From: Micromussa lordhowensis
Taxonomy: Eukaryota; Cnidaria; Anthozoa; Scleractinia; Lobophylliidae
DNA: 64,000 nucleotides
Assembly: GCA_964020085.1 (NCBI GenBank)
Contig: OZ026600.1
Span: 5,435,361 to 5,499,360, forward strand
Direction of reading: 5' to 3'
Under the pieces are notes generated by a model that did no database searches, was not told where the DNA came from, and worked only from the letters and a program-made list of their open reading frames with translations. The stretch's first letter is position 1; each line of letters opens with the position of its first letter. The position numbers and the translations under genes are program-made. Shown here piece by piece: positions 32,836-46,665 of this stretch.

Positions 32836-35800
32836 TCATATCCTTGGTTTGCGAGGCCCTGGGGCATAGAGCAGTCGAGATGCCTCGGGTCTCCGTCGGG
32901 ATTTTCGGCCTCTCCAGACTAACATAAAAACAATGACCAACACTGCTGTTAAGGACACAGCCAGGGCCACAGCAGCAACGGGAGGAAAGTCACCAGACGA
33001 CGAACCATCCTCATCATCATCACTATCAGTGAAATCACTCATGATGACCTTGCTGTTCGTTTTGGTGAAAAGATATGGCTTATCCTGGATGAGTAAACAA
33101 AAAACATTGAATTTGATTAATGTTAGCGAGGTCATTGATTAAATACCTTTGAACTAATGCAGACAGTTTTCAAATTGCTTATCATGGCTATGTACATGAC
33201 ATTGAAGTCAGCTCCATCCCCAGGTTAGAAAATGAATACATTACTTGTTGATTTTGATGTTCACTTGTCATTAGTGGCTGGTAATTAATATATAACTAGC
33301 TACTAGTGTACACAGATGTACACGACAATTGTGTGCAGCATACCTTTGAAGGGCATTCAAGTGTCTCCTGGTCTCCCCACTGCTTTGTCTTAGAACCGAG
33401 TGGCTCCAACTGAAAATCAGTATAATTTTGAAATATAAACAGAATTAGGCTTCAACGGGTACATGATTCATATACTTTTGCAACAGTTTCCCAGACATTC
33501 TAATAAATTTGTACAAGTCAGGTTGACAAATGGTAAAAATCCAAGACCTTTGTGTGAAAACCTGAGGCTGAGACTGCTAAACAGAAAGAAACACATTAAG
33601 ACTTCTGATCCATCACTAAGAATGCCGAGACTATGCAATTGGATCAAAAGTTTCAAGGCCCAAGATTTCCTAGGTACAAGTTCAAGTTAATGTTCGAGTT
33701 TACCATGATGACAAATTTTTCCCCTGGGAAATGTACTGTAGATATCTCTAGTTAGTGGTTTAATAAGTAAATGTGGGAGGTGCAGTGGCCTCATGGTTAG
33801 TGTGCTTGACTCCGGATTGAGTGGTCCAGGCTCAAGCCCTGGCCAGGAACATCGTGTTGTGTTCTTGGACAAGACACTTAAACCTAAGTGCCTCTCTCTA
33901 CCTAGGTGTATAAATGGGAACGCTGGGGTTAACCCTGTGATGGACTAGCATCCCATCCAGAGGCGACTAGCAGTACTCCTAGTTGCTTCATGCTACAGAA
34001 ACTGAGATAAGCTCCGGCCTGATGGGCCATATGTATACTTTACCTTTAAAAAGAAATAGTAGTTGGACCAAGTGGAGTAAAATTCAGGGTGTAATCAGGC
34101 AAGTAATTTCAAACTCAGACCAGTGCGCAGCACAAGGCTGGTTTGAAATTATGAGCGCAATTCCTCACTGAATGGTACGACACAAGGTCCAATGACTAAG
34201 CAATTAATTGTATCATTCTATGACAAATTTTGAATCACGTACTAGGTATCCAATTACAAAAGGTTGATATTGGATTCCTGTAATTGAACACCCATGTGAT
34301 CATGCAAAAATGATGTGACAAATAGATGACCAGAGCACCAATCACGATGAAGAATTTTGTTATGAATACGATTAGAACTTTTATCATGACCACTTCTGGG
34401 CCTGGTTGTTCGAAAGGTGGTTAACGCTATCCACCGGATAAATCGCTATCCAGCAGATAGCGTGGAAATGTTAACACTTATCCACTGGATAGCGATTTAT
34501 CCGGTGGATAGTGTTATCCAGCCTTTGAACAACTGGGGCCAGATGTATATGTTTTGTTTAATCATACCATATTCTTCCACAAAGCCAAAGCGGCTGCTGC
34601 ATGGCCATGTACTGAGAAGTGTAGGCAGTCCACACCAAAATAGGATTTCTCCAAATCACCACTCTGCCAGAAAATAAGAAACACAGAAATTTCTCGATTT
34701 GTGTCAAAAGACATGTTTTGACTTTCAAGTATAATACTTGAGTAAAACACAGGGTACAAATTGCATAGCTGAAACAAGTCACTCCACATTCATTGTGAAC
34801 AGACACATTGCATCACATCACAACATCTCAATTGAAACCCAATTAATGCACTGCCTCCTGAAAATAAAGTTATTTCAAAAGTCTAGAGCGCTTACCATTT
34901 GAATGGAATTTTCGGTAGCTTTTTCTGGACAAATGGAACTGCACGTTTTTTTCCACTAAGGAAACAAAATAGATTGAACCGTATCATTTGATCGGGATTT
35001 TCAGATGCCAGTGGGCCGGGGTCTGGGTTCATATCATGTCAACAAGAAACATGGTGGCTGAACTTCCTGTCGTGCTAGACTTTTATCGGACGGCTTAGAA
35101 AATTGTTTGTTTTTGGAGAAGATGACAATTTCTTCTTTTGGCTGCTGCCGCATCCACATATCGTCCGAGAAACCAGCAAATCAGCATCCACATTTTTCCC
35201 ACGATGTAGCTCAGACGGAAGCACGCCGGAATCCCGAATCATGTAAGTAAAAGAAAAACACCGACCACAAAACGTAATTCGTTTTCACCTGCAGGGTTAC
35301 TGTTGTGTTCTGAAACGTCCGCCAACACTACCGACAAGCAAAGACTCACGTTGTAACGATAAACGTTTCGGAAATCTGCCGCCATCTTTCAGATCTTTAG
35401 CATTCTTACTCGGAAGTGTTACCGTGAAGAGCCTGGCACTGTAAGAGTGGACAAATGGTACAGAAATTTTCGGGCATTCCGGTAAAAGCGAGAAAAAGGA
35501 AATACCTCGAAAGGTATTACCTTTTTTCCGAAAATTTTCTACCGGGATGAACCGTTCCATTTGAATTCACTCCGGAATTACCGAAAATTCCATTCAAATG
35601 GTAAGCGCTCCTACTCTCTTCTTTAACACTATGACAACTGTATATTCAATGCAAAGTACTCTTATGAAATAGATGTAGCACGTATTAACACCCATACCTT
35701 AGTTTTAGGTGGCACTTGAAGAGCGGGTTGAATCACCACAGTAAAGCTATCCTTTGTTCCATACAAACCACTGTTTACTAGTTCTTCTAGCAGATACTTT

Positions 35801-38800
35801 GTGGAGAGAAAATTCATTAGCATTATTATGAATGCTCATGTCTTGTACATGTAAATATACGCTTTTGTTGCAACAAGCATTACACAAAGTAGAAACAAGT
35901 CTTACTTTTCACCAGAATATTTTATGAGACAAGTTCATTTCAGGGGGTAGGTGTTAAACTAGGTGATGTCTCAGAAAATAACAGTAAAAGATTGCAAGAG
36001 AGAAGTAGCTGGCAAGACAAATTGCATAGAGTAAAGAATGTTTAATAAATACAGGTGTATGTTAATAGTAGCATGAAAGAGATGATCATGCTTTGCAACT
36101 ATTACAGTTCAACCTCTCCACACTGGTCGCCCTGGGAGCTTTCAGTGAAGTGTATAGATCAGTGCATGGTTGGAATGAAAAAACCAGGCCGTCGTAGACA
36201 GCTACATGTAACTTACTAGAGGTTTGACTACATTCAATAATTTATTACATAACTCTTGAAATACAAAATACACTATGTAACTATAATCATAATTTTTAAG
36301 TAGAAGGTTTCAGTCACTTTCAAATGTAAAAGCCTGTGACTTTAAACTACTGCAGTAGTCAACACACTCAGACAAACATCAGCAGGGTAAAGAAATGTCA
36401 TGCAGATGTACCTTGTATTGTTTTGCTTCTTTGGCTAATTTCAACCTCTCTGCATCACCTTCCTTTAAACACTCACAAGAGTTCCTGTACAAAAACAAAC
36501 CATCACTCTCCACAACATGCCTAAGAAACTGGGCCAGATGCATTCTTCGGTAATCTTGAGTTGTTTGCTCCAAAGACAAATGTGTGAAATAAATCTATCC
36601 TAAAGATATTTCCCTGTAATCAGAACTGCATGGCATCTCTGATTGCTTAATTATATTATTATTACTAAGGAATGGACCATTAGCAAAGATATAGAGGGCA
36701 CTGGAGAAAACACCAAATTATGTGAAGCTGTGGTGCAGGTTTGAGGAAAATACCCCCGCCTCCCCCCCAAAAAATAAATGTGAAAAAAATATGTGCAAGG
36801 GAAAATTGCATGAGTCTATTAAGAAAGATAATTCATCCACAGCAAGAAACCCAGAAAAAATCCTTCATTTACAAGTTGCACTGATAACATTTTTTTAAAC
36901 CCTAAAGGGGAAAAATAATTTAATCATGAGCTGTTAGCACAAAAAATTCCTGAATGGAAAAGGATAACAAAAAAAAATGGGTATAGAGAATTACCCAACC
37001 ACAATCCCCATAACATTCCTAGTGGTCTGAGACACTATTATTTAATGTGTAGAAGTTTAAGGAGACTACCAATCATGTTACTGGAACATGCCATAGACAA
37101 CTACATTCAGCTGCTTTCAATAATGTGCATCAATTTAGCAGGGTAGTCGACAGTTTAAGCAACGTACCATCCCAGAATCTGGCATGACTGAGTATCTTGT
37201 TCGTGTAATTGGTAGAAAGAAGAGACATCCATGGGTGGAACAATATTCACAAACAGCCTGGGAACCTATAAGTGATAACAACAATACATTGAAAAAAAGT
37301 TAATTTCATTGTACCTGATTAACAAGCAGACTCCACAGCACTTCATTCAAGTGGACAAGTTAATTGTACAAAGATCGATTTTTTATTCAAAAAAAAAAAA
37401 AGCAAAATTTCTTTCACAATGGAAGCCTCTCCTTTCCTTACTGTAAATAATTATAATCTAATCTATGTGGGTGTGAAGCAAGCCTGGTTGCAGTGTATAT
37501 TGTGTTAATCGTTTGAAATCTTAATTCTTAATTGTAATTTTTTTTGTAACTTTAAATTTTGTAGTGAAAGTGTTGTAAGAGATGTAGTGGTAATAAAGAA
37601 AAAAAAAAAACTAGGTTAAAATCATTTTAACCTGAATTTTATTTTGACCTGCAACATATCCATACTTCACCCACGGAAGTGATATTTTCTATGACACCCA
37701 CCCCTCTGGAAATTCCAATAAAGCTTCATACATTTCTTGAAATGTTTGGTCTTACAGATCTAGAACACCCATCCACCCACCCCTAGGAAATTCCAATCTC
37801 TTCTGTGTGGGAGGGGGGAAAGTATGGATATTTTCTGGAACTGCATGCAAAGCATGCATTAAATTCTAAAAAAAATAGAATTCACCATTACCTCATTTTG
37901 AAGGTACTTAAGTGTACGCATCACATATTTTATGAAAGAGCCAGCACTATATTCATCCTAAAAATGAACAATAATACTTTTTAACAATCATCAATGGATA
38001 TTCAATGCTGAATTATATTTTCTTCACTATTAATTCCAATATGTAATGAAAAATCTTCAGTTGGTATTAAGGGTAAACAATTTGTATTTATTTAATTTAA
38101 TAACCTCTTATAATAATTAATTAAAACTGAGAGAGATACAATTACCGATTAAGTCTTGACTCCAGACATGATTGAAGTGTCATTAACAATTCTTCTTTTT
38201 TTGGTAGATGAGATGAAACTCTTTGCTTAGCCAAGAGTCATGTCTCATGACACACAACACTCTTCTTCAAGGGTTTCATGGGAAGAAGTCTAGCCAAGAG
38301 TTTCATCTCAAAAGAATGAGCAGCTTCCACTTGTCTGTGTCCATTACTGTACTCTACATGTAGTTGCCATTACCTACCTCATCTTTACATGCTAGACAAA
38401 GATCTTCTGTTCCGATCCAAATCGTGAGAAGCTTCCAATCATTCTCAAAGTCAATATCCTGTAATTAAAAAACAGATCACGGTTAATTATTATTAACAAT
38501 TAATTAGTAATTAAAAAGACATCAATGTAACCAAACAGTATCGAGTGATATCACAACTTTTGTCATCTGTGCTTGTAAGCCTGACCAAATGAAATTGAGA
38601 TTAAAAAAACATATAATATGCACACATAAAGATCCTCCAAAAATATAGTCTTGTCTCTTAATTATTAAATGAAATAAATTAAATAATTTTCATGTTCTGC
38701 TACATGATATGGACTGATAGTTACCTTCATAGCTTTCAGTTTTAAAACCAGGTCTTTTGCTTGATTTTCAAGATCCCTTTTAGAACAAAAACAAAGCTTC

Positions 38801-41598
38801 ATGTTAAAGCATTTGCAGTTTTTGTGTACGGCAATTAATTAAATACATGTAACTTACTGAATTGAATGCAAGATGCATTACTGAAGACATCTCCCTCATA
38901 CCATGCACTCATTTATGAGTGCATCTCTCTACTCAGGAGTAAATTAAATGAATATGGACCTGATGGGTCACCTGAGGCTTCATTATGCAGATTTCTCTTG
39001 CTCCTCCTACTTTAATTGCCCAAAAGTGGTTAACCACTAATTTCTCATCACTGTTTCATAACAAATTTAAGCATAGGTTATGAGAATGACATAACCCATC
39101 ATCTCTAGTTCAGAAAAATTTGTTGATTGAATGTCAAATTCTCCTGAGGCATAGTACAAAAAAAACCGACTTGTATGGAAACAAGCTGAGGTGAATTTTA
39201 ATGTTTAGATATTAAATCTTATTTATTTTTAATCACAAACCTTGCAGAAGCACCAAGGAAAGCAACATTGAGATCAGCATCAAAGCTATCTTCACTTGCT
39301 AAGGTCTTAGCTGATGCACCCTTTAATGATGGACTAAACTGTCTCAAAATATCTGTAATTGCAATATGCACTTGTCCATTAGTTGTTAAAAGAGGATTTA
39401 ATTTTATAGTAATTGTCCATAAGGCATGAAGCTTTAACTGAATGATGTACAAATAACTGGCCATGGAAATATTGCTTGCTATATTTTACCAAGCATACTT
39501 ACATTGACAAGTGATTTCACTTATTTATAATAAGAATTCAAAGACCTTGGATACCTGTCTGAGAAGGTCTTTAAAATAATGACAGAAAAACCAAGCCCTG
39601 GAAGGAAGCAATTTTCCTGCCTACAGTAAATCATTTGCCGCCTTCCTTCTTCACAATAGAGTTCGCTAATCCTGACTGTTGGCCCTGGTTGTTCAAAGAA
39701 TGGGTAGTGCTATCCACCAGATAAATCACTAGCATAGTATGTTTTGCCAACACTTATCCAGTGGATACTGATTTATCTGGTGGATAGCGTTACCCAGCCT
39801 TTGAACAACTGGGCCCTGGTCTTTACTACCTATATGTACTACTTTCCGATATTGTGCCAGCTACTTCAAAAGATTTCGACAGAGCTGGCTAGCAAAGTAA
39901 TGTTCTTAGGTAAAATGTGAACAAAATTCAATTACGGAAGTACTTACTGTCAGTAAAAGTTCAAATAATTGTTTTTGCTATAATTTTAAATTTAAATTTA
40001 ATAATTATTTGTGCCAGTGGGAGTCTTTTGTCAGACTTGTGGAAATGACTGCTGAGCTCTCAAACTGGATTACCATAACTCTGCATGTACAATACTTCCT
40101 GTATCTATTAACTGCATCAATAATTAAAATGAAATCACTCACTCGGTATAGTCGTTGTTTGGTTCAAATAATTTTCTCCTCCAATGCTGTAATGGAACCA
40201 AACAAACAATTTGACTTTTTTAACAAAATTATTATTGATCACCAGTGTTGATATCTAGAGCGGGTTTAATTTGAGTGTTGAAAAGTAATTGGTTTTGCAT
40301 GATCAACTACGCTTCATGATTGGCTTAAGAAATTTGAACCACCTTTTCATCCAGTCAGCAGTAAACCAAAGCCAATTGGGACTCACATGTTTTACCACGC
40401 TTTGTGTCAGCTACAGGTAATTACTTCGAGCTTTGATTGGTTCACCGGCAGTATGCTCTTTGTGACCGGCAAGTTAAAGAGTGATTACATTGGTTTTGGT
40501 TTTACAGCACTCATTTGAAAACTGCTCAGTCTATAACCCGAGCAAGAATGTTAGACTTTACAATACCTGCTTCCAAATTCAAAATAAATATTTGTTTTCT
40601 ATTGCTGTTTAAGTTTATATTGGATTGACAAACACTTCAAACCAGTTTCATTAATTTTTATTTCTACTTGTTTTTCAGATTACAACAATGAATATAAGAT
40701 ATTAAAAATATATAAACTGGTCATCATTGACATATATATAATTACAGTACATACCTCCATGAGATGTCTTTGTATTCAGTGAAATATCCATTTATCGATG
40801 TAGCTCTTGCTCCAAGTCCAACCTTATAAAAAGGTAAAAATCAAATATAAATAATAATTACTACTAATAATAATTAGCTATGATTGACCCCAAATAAAAA
40901 CATACAATTCAAAAACCTGTTTTCAAACATTGTTTCACTCTCATATGATTATAACAACAAATCTTGTGTAACTTACTGTAAATGCATCGCCCATGGCAGC
41001 AACAATTTTGATATCTGATGGTTGTAATTGATGAACTGGAAAAAATTGCCATCTGATCATCACATTATTCCTAGCTAGTCAACTTACTACTAGGTACACT
41101 TGATTGCAGTTTACTTGATTACAAATGTCTGCTATCAGAACATGGTAACCTTTTAATATCAAAAGCACCTGGAATATACATACCCTGTAGAAAAAAATGG
41201 TAACAGTGATCATTTGGTTTTAGTCCAATCTTGTCAGTAAATATTAACATCTGGATTTATATAATCTGAGGACATAAAGATCTTGCTAACTAGACTTTCT
41301 AGGTATTTAGCCGAGGTTGAATCTTGCTGCACACGGTCAGCTCTGAACAAAACATAGAGATCTTATCTAATCAGACTATCTAATAGAACTTAACTTCAAT
41401 ATCTTATCTAATTGAACTATTTGATCTTTCAAGGTTTTTAAAAATACTATTAGAACATTAGACTTGTTAGGTCTGACATGATCATTTTATGAAAAGTTAT
41501 GTCTTAAGTCCTATGTAAATAGATTTTAAATCTTATATTTTCATCTTATATTTAACAATTATTCCATGAGCGCGCGTTGAATATGAGTTGGCTATGAC

Positions 41599-41659
<61 letters not shown>

Positions 41660-44600
41660 AGAAAACTAGACTACAATAAAAACAAAAAGGCCCAAAAAAT
41701 CTCGCATACGCTCCCCATTTTTGTAGATCATGGTATAATGGCTCATATACCATGATGGCTAAGCCAATGAAAACTCTCGAATTGCATTATCCAATGATCG
41801 AGTTTTTAATAATATCTTATATTTAGTCTTAGTTATTAGTTGATAGGTATTATCTCAATTTTGCTCTCTCTTTACTTTTACTTTCTGTGTTACATGTGCA
41901 CCTGCAAACTAGCTGGTAAGATTGTCCTCACAAAAGCTAAGTGTATATAAACAATAAACTTGACTTGAGACAGTTCACTCTGTTACAATTGACATTGCCA
42001 TTCACTCACTTGTGTTATTATTGTTTTGGGAAGTTTTAAATTTCTTACTAAGCCCAGTTTGATTTTATTTTCCCTTGTTTCAAATCCAGTTTGATTATTA
42101 TTTGAAACCTAGGGAAGTAAAAATCTGTCTGTTTTGAAAAAGATTGAACCAAAAAAATTATCCATGAAAAGTATTACTTAGATTAACATAAACCATAACA
42201 ATTCAATTTCGAGCAATTTAGACCCAACAATATCCAGTTCTATGCATAACAAGGCTTAGAATGCTAATAACTATTCTTCAATATTTTATACAAAAAAAGT
42301 TAACTTACTAACCTGTTCTTGCAGTTTGATGAGAACTCTGCAATACAGGACAGTATTCACTTGTTCCAATAGGCTGATGTATAAAAACAATAACACTAAA
42401 TAAGGTTTTTCAATAATAAATTTATTGTGCATGAAATTATTTTATATTTTAAGCATGATTCCAGAGCAGAAACACAACATTTTTTATTCTACTTAAAAAA
42501 GGTATTGTGAGGGGGACACATACATTGTTCTTGTACATGTATATTTAATTCATTATTAAACGTTAGAACAGACTGAACAGTTGTTACTAAGTTTTCATTG
42601 CAGAAAATTACTGCATGTATCAAGAATGATGAAGTTCTACTTTTACAATAATTACAGCAATCCTACAAAAAAGATAAATTATTGTATGATAAATATGTGA
42701 TAACAAGAGATGGGCAAATGAAAAGTCTCACTTGCAAGAGATGCTGTTCCTCTGTCCATCCATGTATCCCTGACTTATCTTTCATATAAGAGACGTAAGA
42801 GTGAAGCTCTGTCAAATTACCAGGCGTCTTTAGGGCTTGAGCTGCCTCCACATCAGCCACTGGAAAATTAATTAACCAATATTCAATATTTTGTTTGTTA
42901 GTTCATTTATCAGTCAGAGGCTGACCATACAAACAAGGGCAGTGTATTTCATTTTCCTGAAGGAAATTTATTTACTACACACTATAACAGTACATGCAAG
43001 TGTTATTCTTAGTTGAGTGTTATTTTTATATACTTTCAACTGTGTTAGTCTTAAGAGTATTGTGCCACAACAATCTGACAATTTTATACAGCTAGATTAT
43101 ACATGTACATAGCAAACCAAACTTAAGACTTTTGGTCTGTTACAGACAAATGGGAACAAACATTTTCATTGATGGGCACCAAACAATTGATATATGTAAA
43201 CATACATGCAAAGGATTCTTTAAATAATAATATTATTCTTCACACTGTTCCAGCAACTTTCTGATGGCATGGGTTCCTTTTTATTTGGCCAGTAAAAATC
43301 TAACACATTTCAGTGTGGAACTGATATTGTAGTAAGACAGTGTAAGATTTTCATGCCGGCACAGTTGAAATCTCCCTCCAAACATCTTTGATCAGACTTT
43401 GCCTCTATGAACTCTTTGAAAAAATGGTTCCTGTAAACACAGGTGGATAAACCGCACTCACAGATAAGCTGCACACCAAGTTTGGCTACTCAAATTTCAG
43501 AAAAAAAACATTTTTGGAAAGAAATCAAAATAATTTACAAGTGGAGTCTTGAGAAGGATTCTTTACATATATGTTGCAGGTCAAAATGAAATTCAGGTCA
43601 AAATGATTTTAACCTAGTTTGATTCTCAATTTCCTTTGTCTTCTAACCCTAATTATTCATGATCCATGAATAATTAGGGTTAATAGACAAAGGAATTTCA
43701 TTTTGACCTGAATTTCATTTTGACCTGCAACATATACATTTCTTGATTTAATGAATGTAAACCCATGTAAACTCACTGACATTGAAAACAGAATATTTCA
43801 AATTGAAACCCCTGCTTATAATTTTAGTTCTGCAAGAGTGTAAACATGACGTGTATTATTTACATGTATATTATTTACATGTTTATAAATATACTTTTCT
43901 CACCTAAAACATCAATGGTGGCTGAAATATCACCATAACTACATGAAAAAGTTCCAAGAGTATCAAGTGTTACATTTGAGAAGGAAATGGCAGTTTTTGT
44001 CAAATCATTGGACCAATAACGCATTCTCTCCACTTCCTCTGTCTTGGGATTCACTTTATACCACTTCACAAGTTCATTTCTTTTCTCCCAAAGTTCTCCA
44101 TCATTTGGTAATGGTGGTAAAATGTCGCAAATCAGTCTAAGAATACTTGAAGAGTGTTTATTCTCCATTACTACCTCTGAAGTGTCTACATTTTCCTGTC
44201 TTGGATTATCCCAAAGATAACCAACTTTCACAGATGTAGCATTTATTATCAGAGATGATAAACCATAAACCAAGCCTATTCAGAAAAATAGGAGTTAATC
44301 ATGAAGAGTAATGGTTAATAGCGAAGATATCAGTGACGTCACGAGCACTGTTACGCAATATTTATGGTTGGCAAAAAGTGATCAAAACAAAAGAAATGAC
44401 TGAAAATTCTTGTACTTCAAACGACTGTCGCTTCACATATATGCTAGATTTCATTCTGAAACCTGGAGGAAAGTTAGAATATCAGGATAATGCTTCACTG
44501 TTACAGTTTAAAGGAAATCCGGAAATTCGTCTGTAAGTAAAGGATTTGACCAGCTCGAAAGAGCTTCTGCCAACCACACGCACCAGTGATTTTGCGCGCG

Positions 44601-46036
44601 TGAGCGAAAATGACGTCAATGTTTGTAAACAGATATCTTCGCTATATGTAGCTCTAAACAAGAAGGATGGCTCAAAATGACATACTTTTAAAGCAACATT
44701 ACTTGTTTATTTAAAGGCGATTTCCAGTCCATGCTGCACACTCTCAAGTGTTTGTTTGCATTTTTTGTTTTGTTTCATGCAAGACAACTCAAAATGTAAA
44801 CATTTGCAACTACGTACATGAAGTAAATTCAAAGTTTCAAAACAACACCCATAATGAGTGCGAAGCGGTCAAAGCTTTATGCTTTGTTTTTTTCTCATAT
44901 CACTTGATGAAACAACTTCACAGCTGTGAAAATCAATGAACCTGTTGGAAAAAGAATTCAAAAGGCCTCAAAGATAAGGTATCTGGTTTGTAATGAATAA
45001 CATTGATTCGCATTCCATCGAGTGGGAACTTATAATGTTTATAAACATTAGGGTGCAGTAATTATGGGTTAGAGACTGTTAGTTCGTGTTTTGTTTTCAA
45101 ATACACGCACTTGCTTACTGTACAATGGACGAGAAATTTTCAATACTGCACGAAGCAAAACTGAGTGCAGTAATGAAAATTTCGAGTTCATTGTACAGTA
45201 AGCAAGTGCGTGTATTTGAAAACAAAACACGAACTAACAGTCTCTAACCCTTCTAATATTCGATTTGAGTTCACTGCTGGCGATAGACTTACAATGGCTT
45301 CCCGTCCGAACACTGAACAGTTTCTATGCGTTATTGTAATAACGCACTCTGTCACTTTGATGGCGCCAGGTAACGAGAACTCACGTGATCAATTTTAACC
45401 AATGACGCGTGCGGATTTTAGACACTGAACGAAGATTGAATATTAATGTGCAGTACTGACTGGAAATCATCTTTAACAACTGCCTCGTGAGATAGGGAGG
45501 TCAGGTGCCTGAAACAACATTAAAATATCACTTTTCCACGTTTTGATCCAGTTTGAAAAACATAGATCAACCCTCGATAACAATTCAATGCGATAAAAAC
45601 ATTCAATAGAGCGGGGGGGAAATTGCATTGTTCCGGATTGTTCGATAGGCTTTTGTTTACCCAAAGGTTGCTACACTTATAGAGACAGATATATGACCTC
45701 GAGTTACAATAACCTATTTTAAAATATAGCTAATTGAAGAAATATTGGTTCTAAATTTCAAGTTTTTCGTTTTGTGGAAAAAACAATCGCGATATAACAG
45801 GTCGCGTCACTGTTTTTACCGTTTTTTTTTTTTTACGACCACTCAATTGACTACCGACTAGTACTTCTTGCTCCAAAGCAAGCTAGATTTCATAAACTTT
45901 TGCCTTTATTGAATATGTACACTTTCATAAATGGGTTACAAAAGATTGATTGGTGGCAAAAAGGTCATTACTTACCGTTACTGGCGAGAAATGCATAAAA
46001 CAATCCCAGTTTCCAAGCGCTTGATAACGACGCCAT
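32836..46036 (-). CDS. Membrane phospholipase B1-like protein with N-terminal Ig-like domain; SGNH catalytic Ser and Asn missing (17 exons)
   Basis: Exons (minus) 46036-45976, 44275-43904, 42859-42732, 42373-42313, 41035-40977, 40822-40755, 40186-40143, 39352-39241, 38776-38725, 38458-38378, 37957-37892, 37265-37168, 36484-36412, 35796-35698, 34663-34568, 33409-33344 and 33084-32836 close in phase to 594 residues. Order: signal peptide (1-20); Ig-like region ending GTFSCSYG; SGNH domain from VHQLQPSDIKIVAAMGD; SIGGEN; ILRQFSPSLKG; DWKLLTIWIG; FVNIVPPMDV; SFTVVIQPAL; VDCLHFS; LEPLGSKT; PYLF; one TM segment (about 546-568) and a basic tail. Mammalian PLB1 has four such domains and hydrolyses phospholipids; this has one. 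Block I is GDAF (Ala225 for Ser) and block III GTED (Glu337 for Asn), while Asp470/His473 remain. A receptor or binding role is possible. Confidence 0.9.
33770..34055 (+). mobile_element. tRNA-derived SINE with a conserved core domain
   Basis: A tRNA-like head (GGTGCAGTGGCCTCATGG.., B-box-like GGCTCAAGCCCTGG) is followed by a body with TTCTTGGACAAGACACTTAA and AGGTGTATAAATGGGAAC, which I recognise as a deeply conserved metazoan SINE core (Nin-DC-like as I recall). It lies in an intron of the phospholipase B-like gene, opposite in orientation. Confidence 0.65.
34398..34543. mobile_element. Hairpin MITE, family of 39681-39818
   Basis: GGCCTGGTTGTTCGAAAGG at the left is inverted at the right (CCTTTGAACAACTGGGGCC); interior carries GCTATCCACCGGATAAATC and its inverse. 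A second copy sits in another intron of the same gene. Confidence 0.7.
34886..35610. mobile_element. 725-bp TIR element with 3-bp (CTA) target duplication
   Basis: TIR GAGCGCTTACCATTTGAATG is exactly inverted at 35591-35610, and the similarity runs on through GAATTTTCGGTA. CTA flanks both sides (34883-34885, 35611-35613). The interior has further ATTTGAAT/CCGAAAA inverted pieces and no transposase. Intronic. Confidence 0.78.
37600..37670. repeat. Partial copy of the element at 43566-43737
   Basis: GGTTAAAATCATTTTAACCT and ATTTTGACCTGCAACATAT match the end of that element. Confidence 0.5.
39681..39818. mobile_element. Hairpin MITE, second copy of the 34398 family
   Basis: GGCCCTGGTTGTTCAAAGAA at the left, TTTGAACAACTGGGCCCTGG at the right, with CTATCCACCAGATAAATCA inside. 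Confidence 0.7.
41553..41637. repeat. Hairpin repeat
   Basis: AACAATTATTCCATGAGCGCG inverts at GCGCGAGTGGAATAATTGTT, with a GATATGAG/CTCATATC inner arm. Confidence 0.6.
43566..43737. mobile_element. Foldback element with doubled AGGTCAAAATGA ends
   Basis: GTTGCAGGTCAAAATGAAAT and a second AGGTCAAAATGA invert at the right end; a perfect inner hairpin AACCCTAATTATTCATG / CATGAATAATTAGGGTT lies in the middle. Confidence 0.65.
44715..45472. mobile_element. 758-bp TTAA-flanked element with a nested hairpin
   Basis: TIR AGxxGATTTCCAGTC..CTGCAC inverted at the two ends; TTAA at 44711-44714 and 45473-45476. A nested palindrome (about 45064-45248, arms through TAGTTCGTGTTTTGTTTTC and CACTTGCTTACTGTACAATG) sits inside. 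A related copy lies inverted at about 51400-51740. It lies in intron 1 of the phospholipase B-like gene. Confidence 0.7.
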
Positions 46037-46495
46037 TGTGTGTTTTCAGTCGTTTTCAGTTACTTTCAGGAATCTGCTCCCGCGCACACAGCGGTCAAAC
46101 GTGGCGCGCGTGCGCAGTTCTCCCCAAAATTTCGCTTGACAAAGTCTTAAATTTTCGAAAATTTTCGCTTTCAAGCCCAAAGTTAAGACAGTCGCTGAAA
46201 AGTTAAGCTTTAAACTTCGCATATGACCAGAACATTTAGTGATGGACATCCTAAAGTCCTCCCAGCCTGTAATTTTCTCTCACAGTACTATTTTTATAAC
46301 ATTTTCCTACAGAAGTCTTGCAGGTTTTCTCTTCAAACTCTTACGAAGTTCGAGGCGGCGAAAACCGGAAGTGGCGTTGGATTTTTGCGTTTGACCGCTG
46401 TGTGGCTCCCGCGATGGTCAACAGTATTTTCCCAGCGTAAATTTTTATATTCGATCCCAGTCTCCCTCGGTTAGGGATTTATCTTTGTTTTATTT

Positions 46496-46665
46496 TTATT
46501 ACATACCTCTTACTAACCGAGTTAGAGGGCCGTACTGTAAATTACGGACCGAGTTTTTTCCCCATCGATTTATTGCCCAAGCGCGAAGCGCGCGGGCCAT
46601 AAATCGAAGGGGAAAACGAGGATCCGCAACTTACAGTACGGACCGAGAAAACGAGGTTAGTAAGA
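46496..46665. mobile_element. Hairpin MITE
   Basis: CTTACTAACCGAGTTAGAGG at the left is partly inverted as AACGAGGTTAGTAAG at the right, with CCGTACTGTAA / TTACAGTACGG and TCGATTTAT / ATAAATCGA inner arms. Confidence 0.6.
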
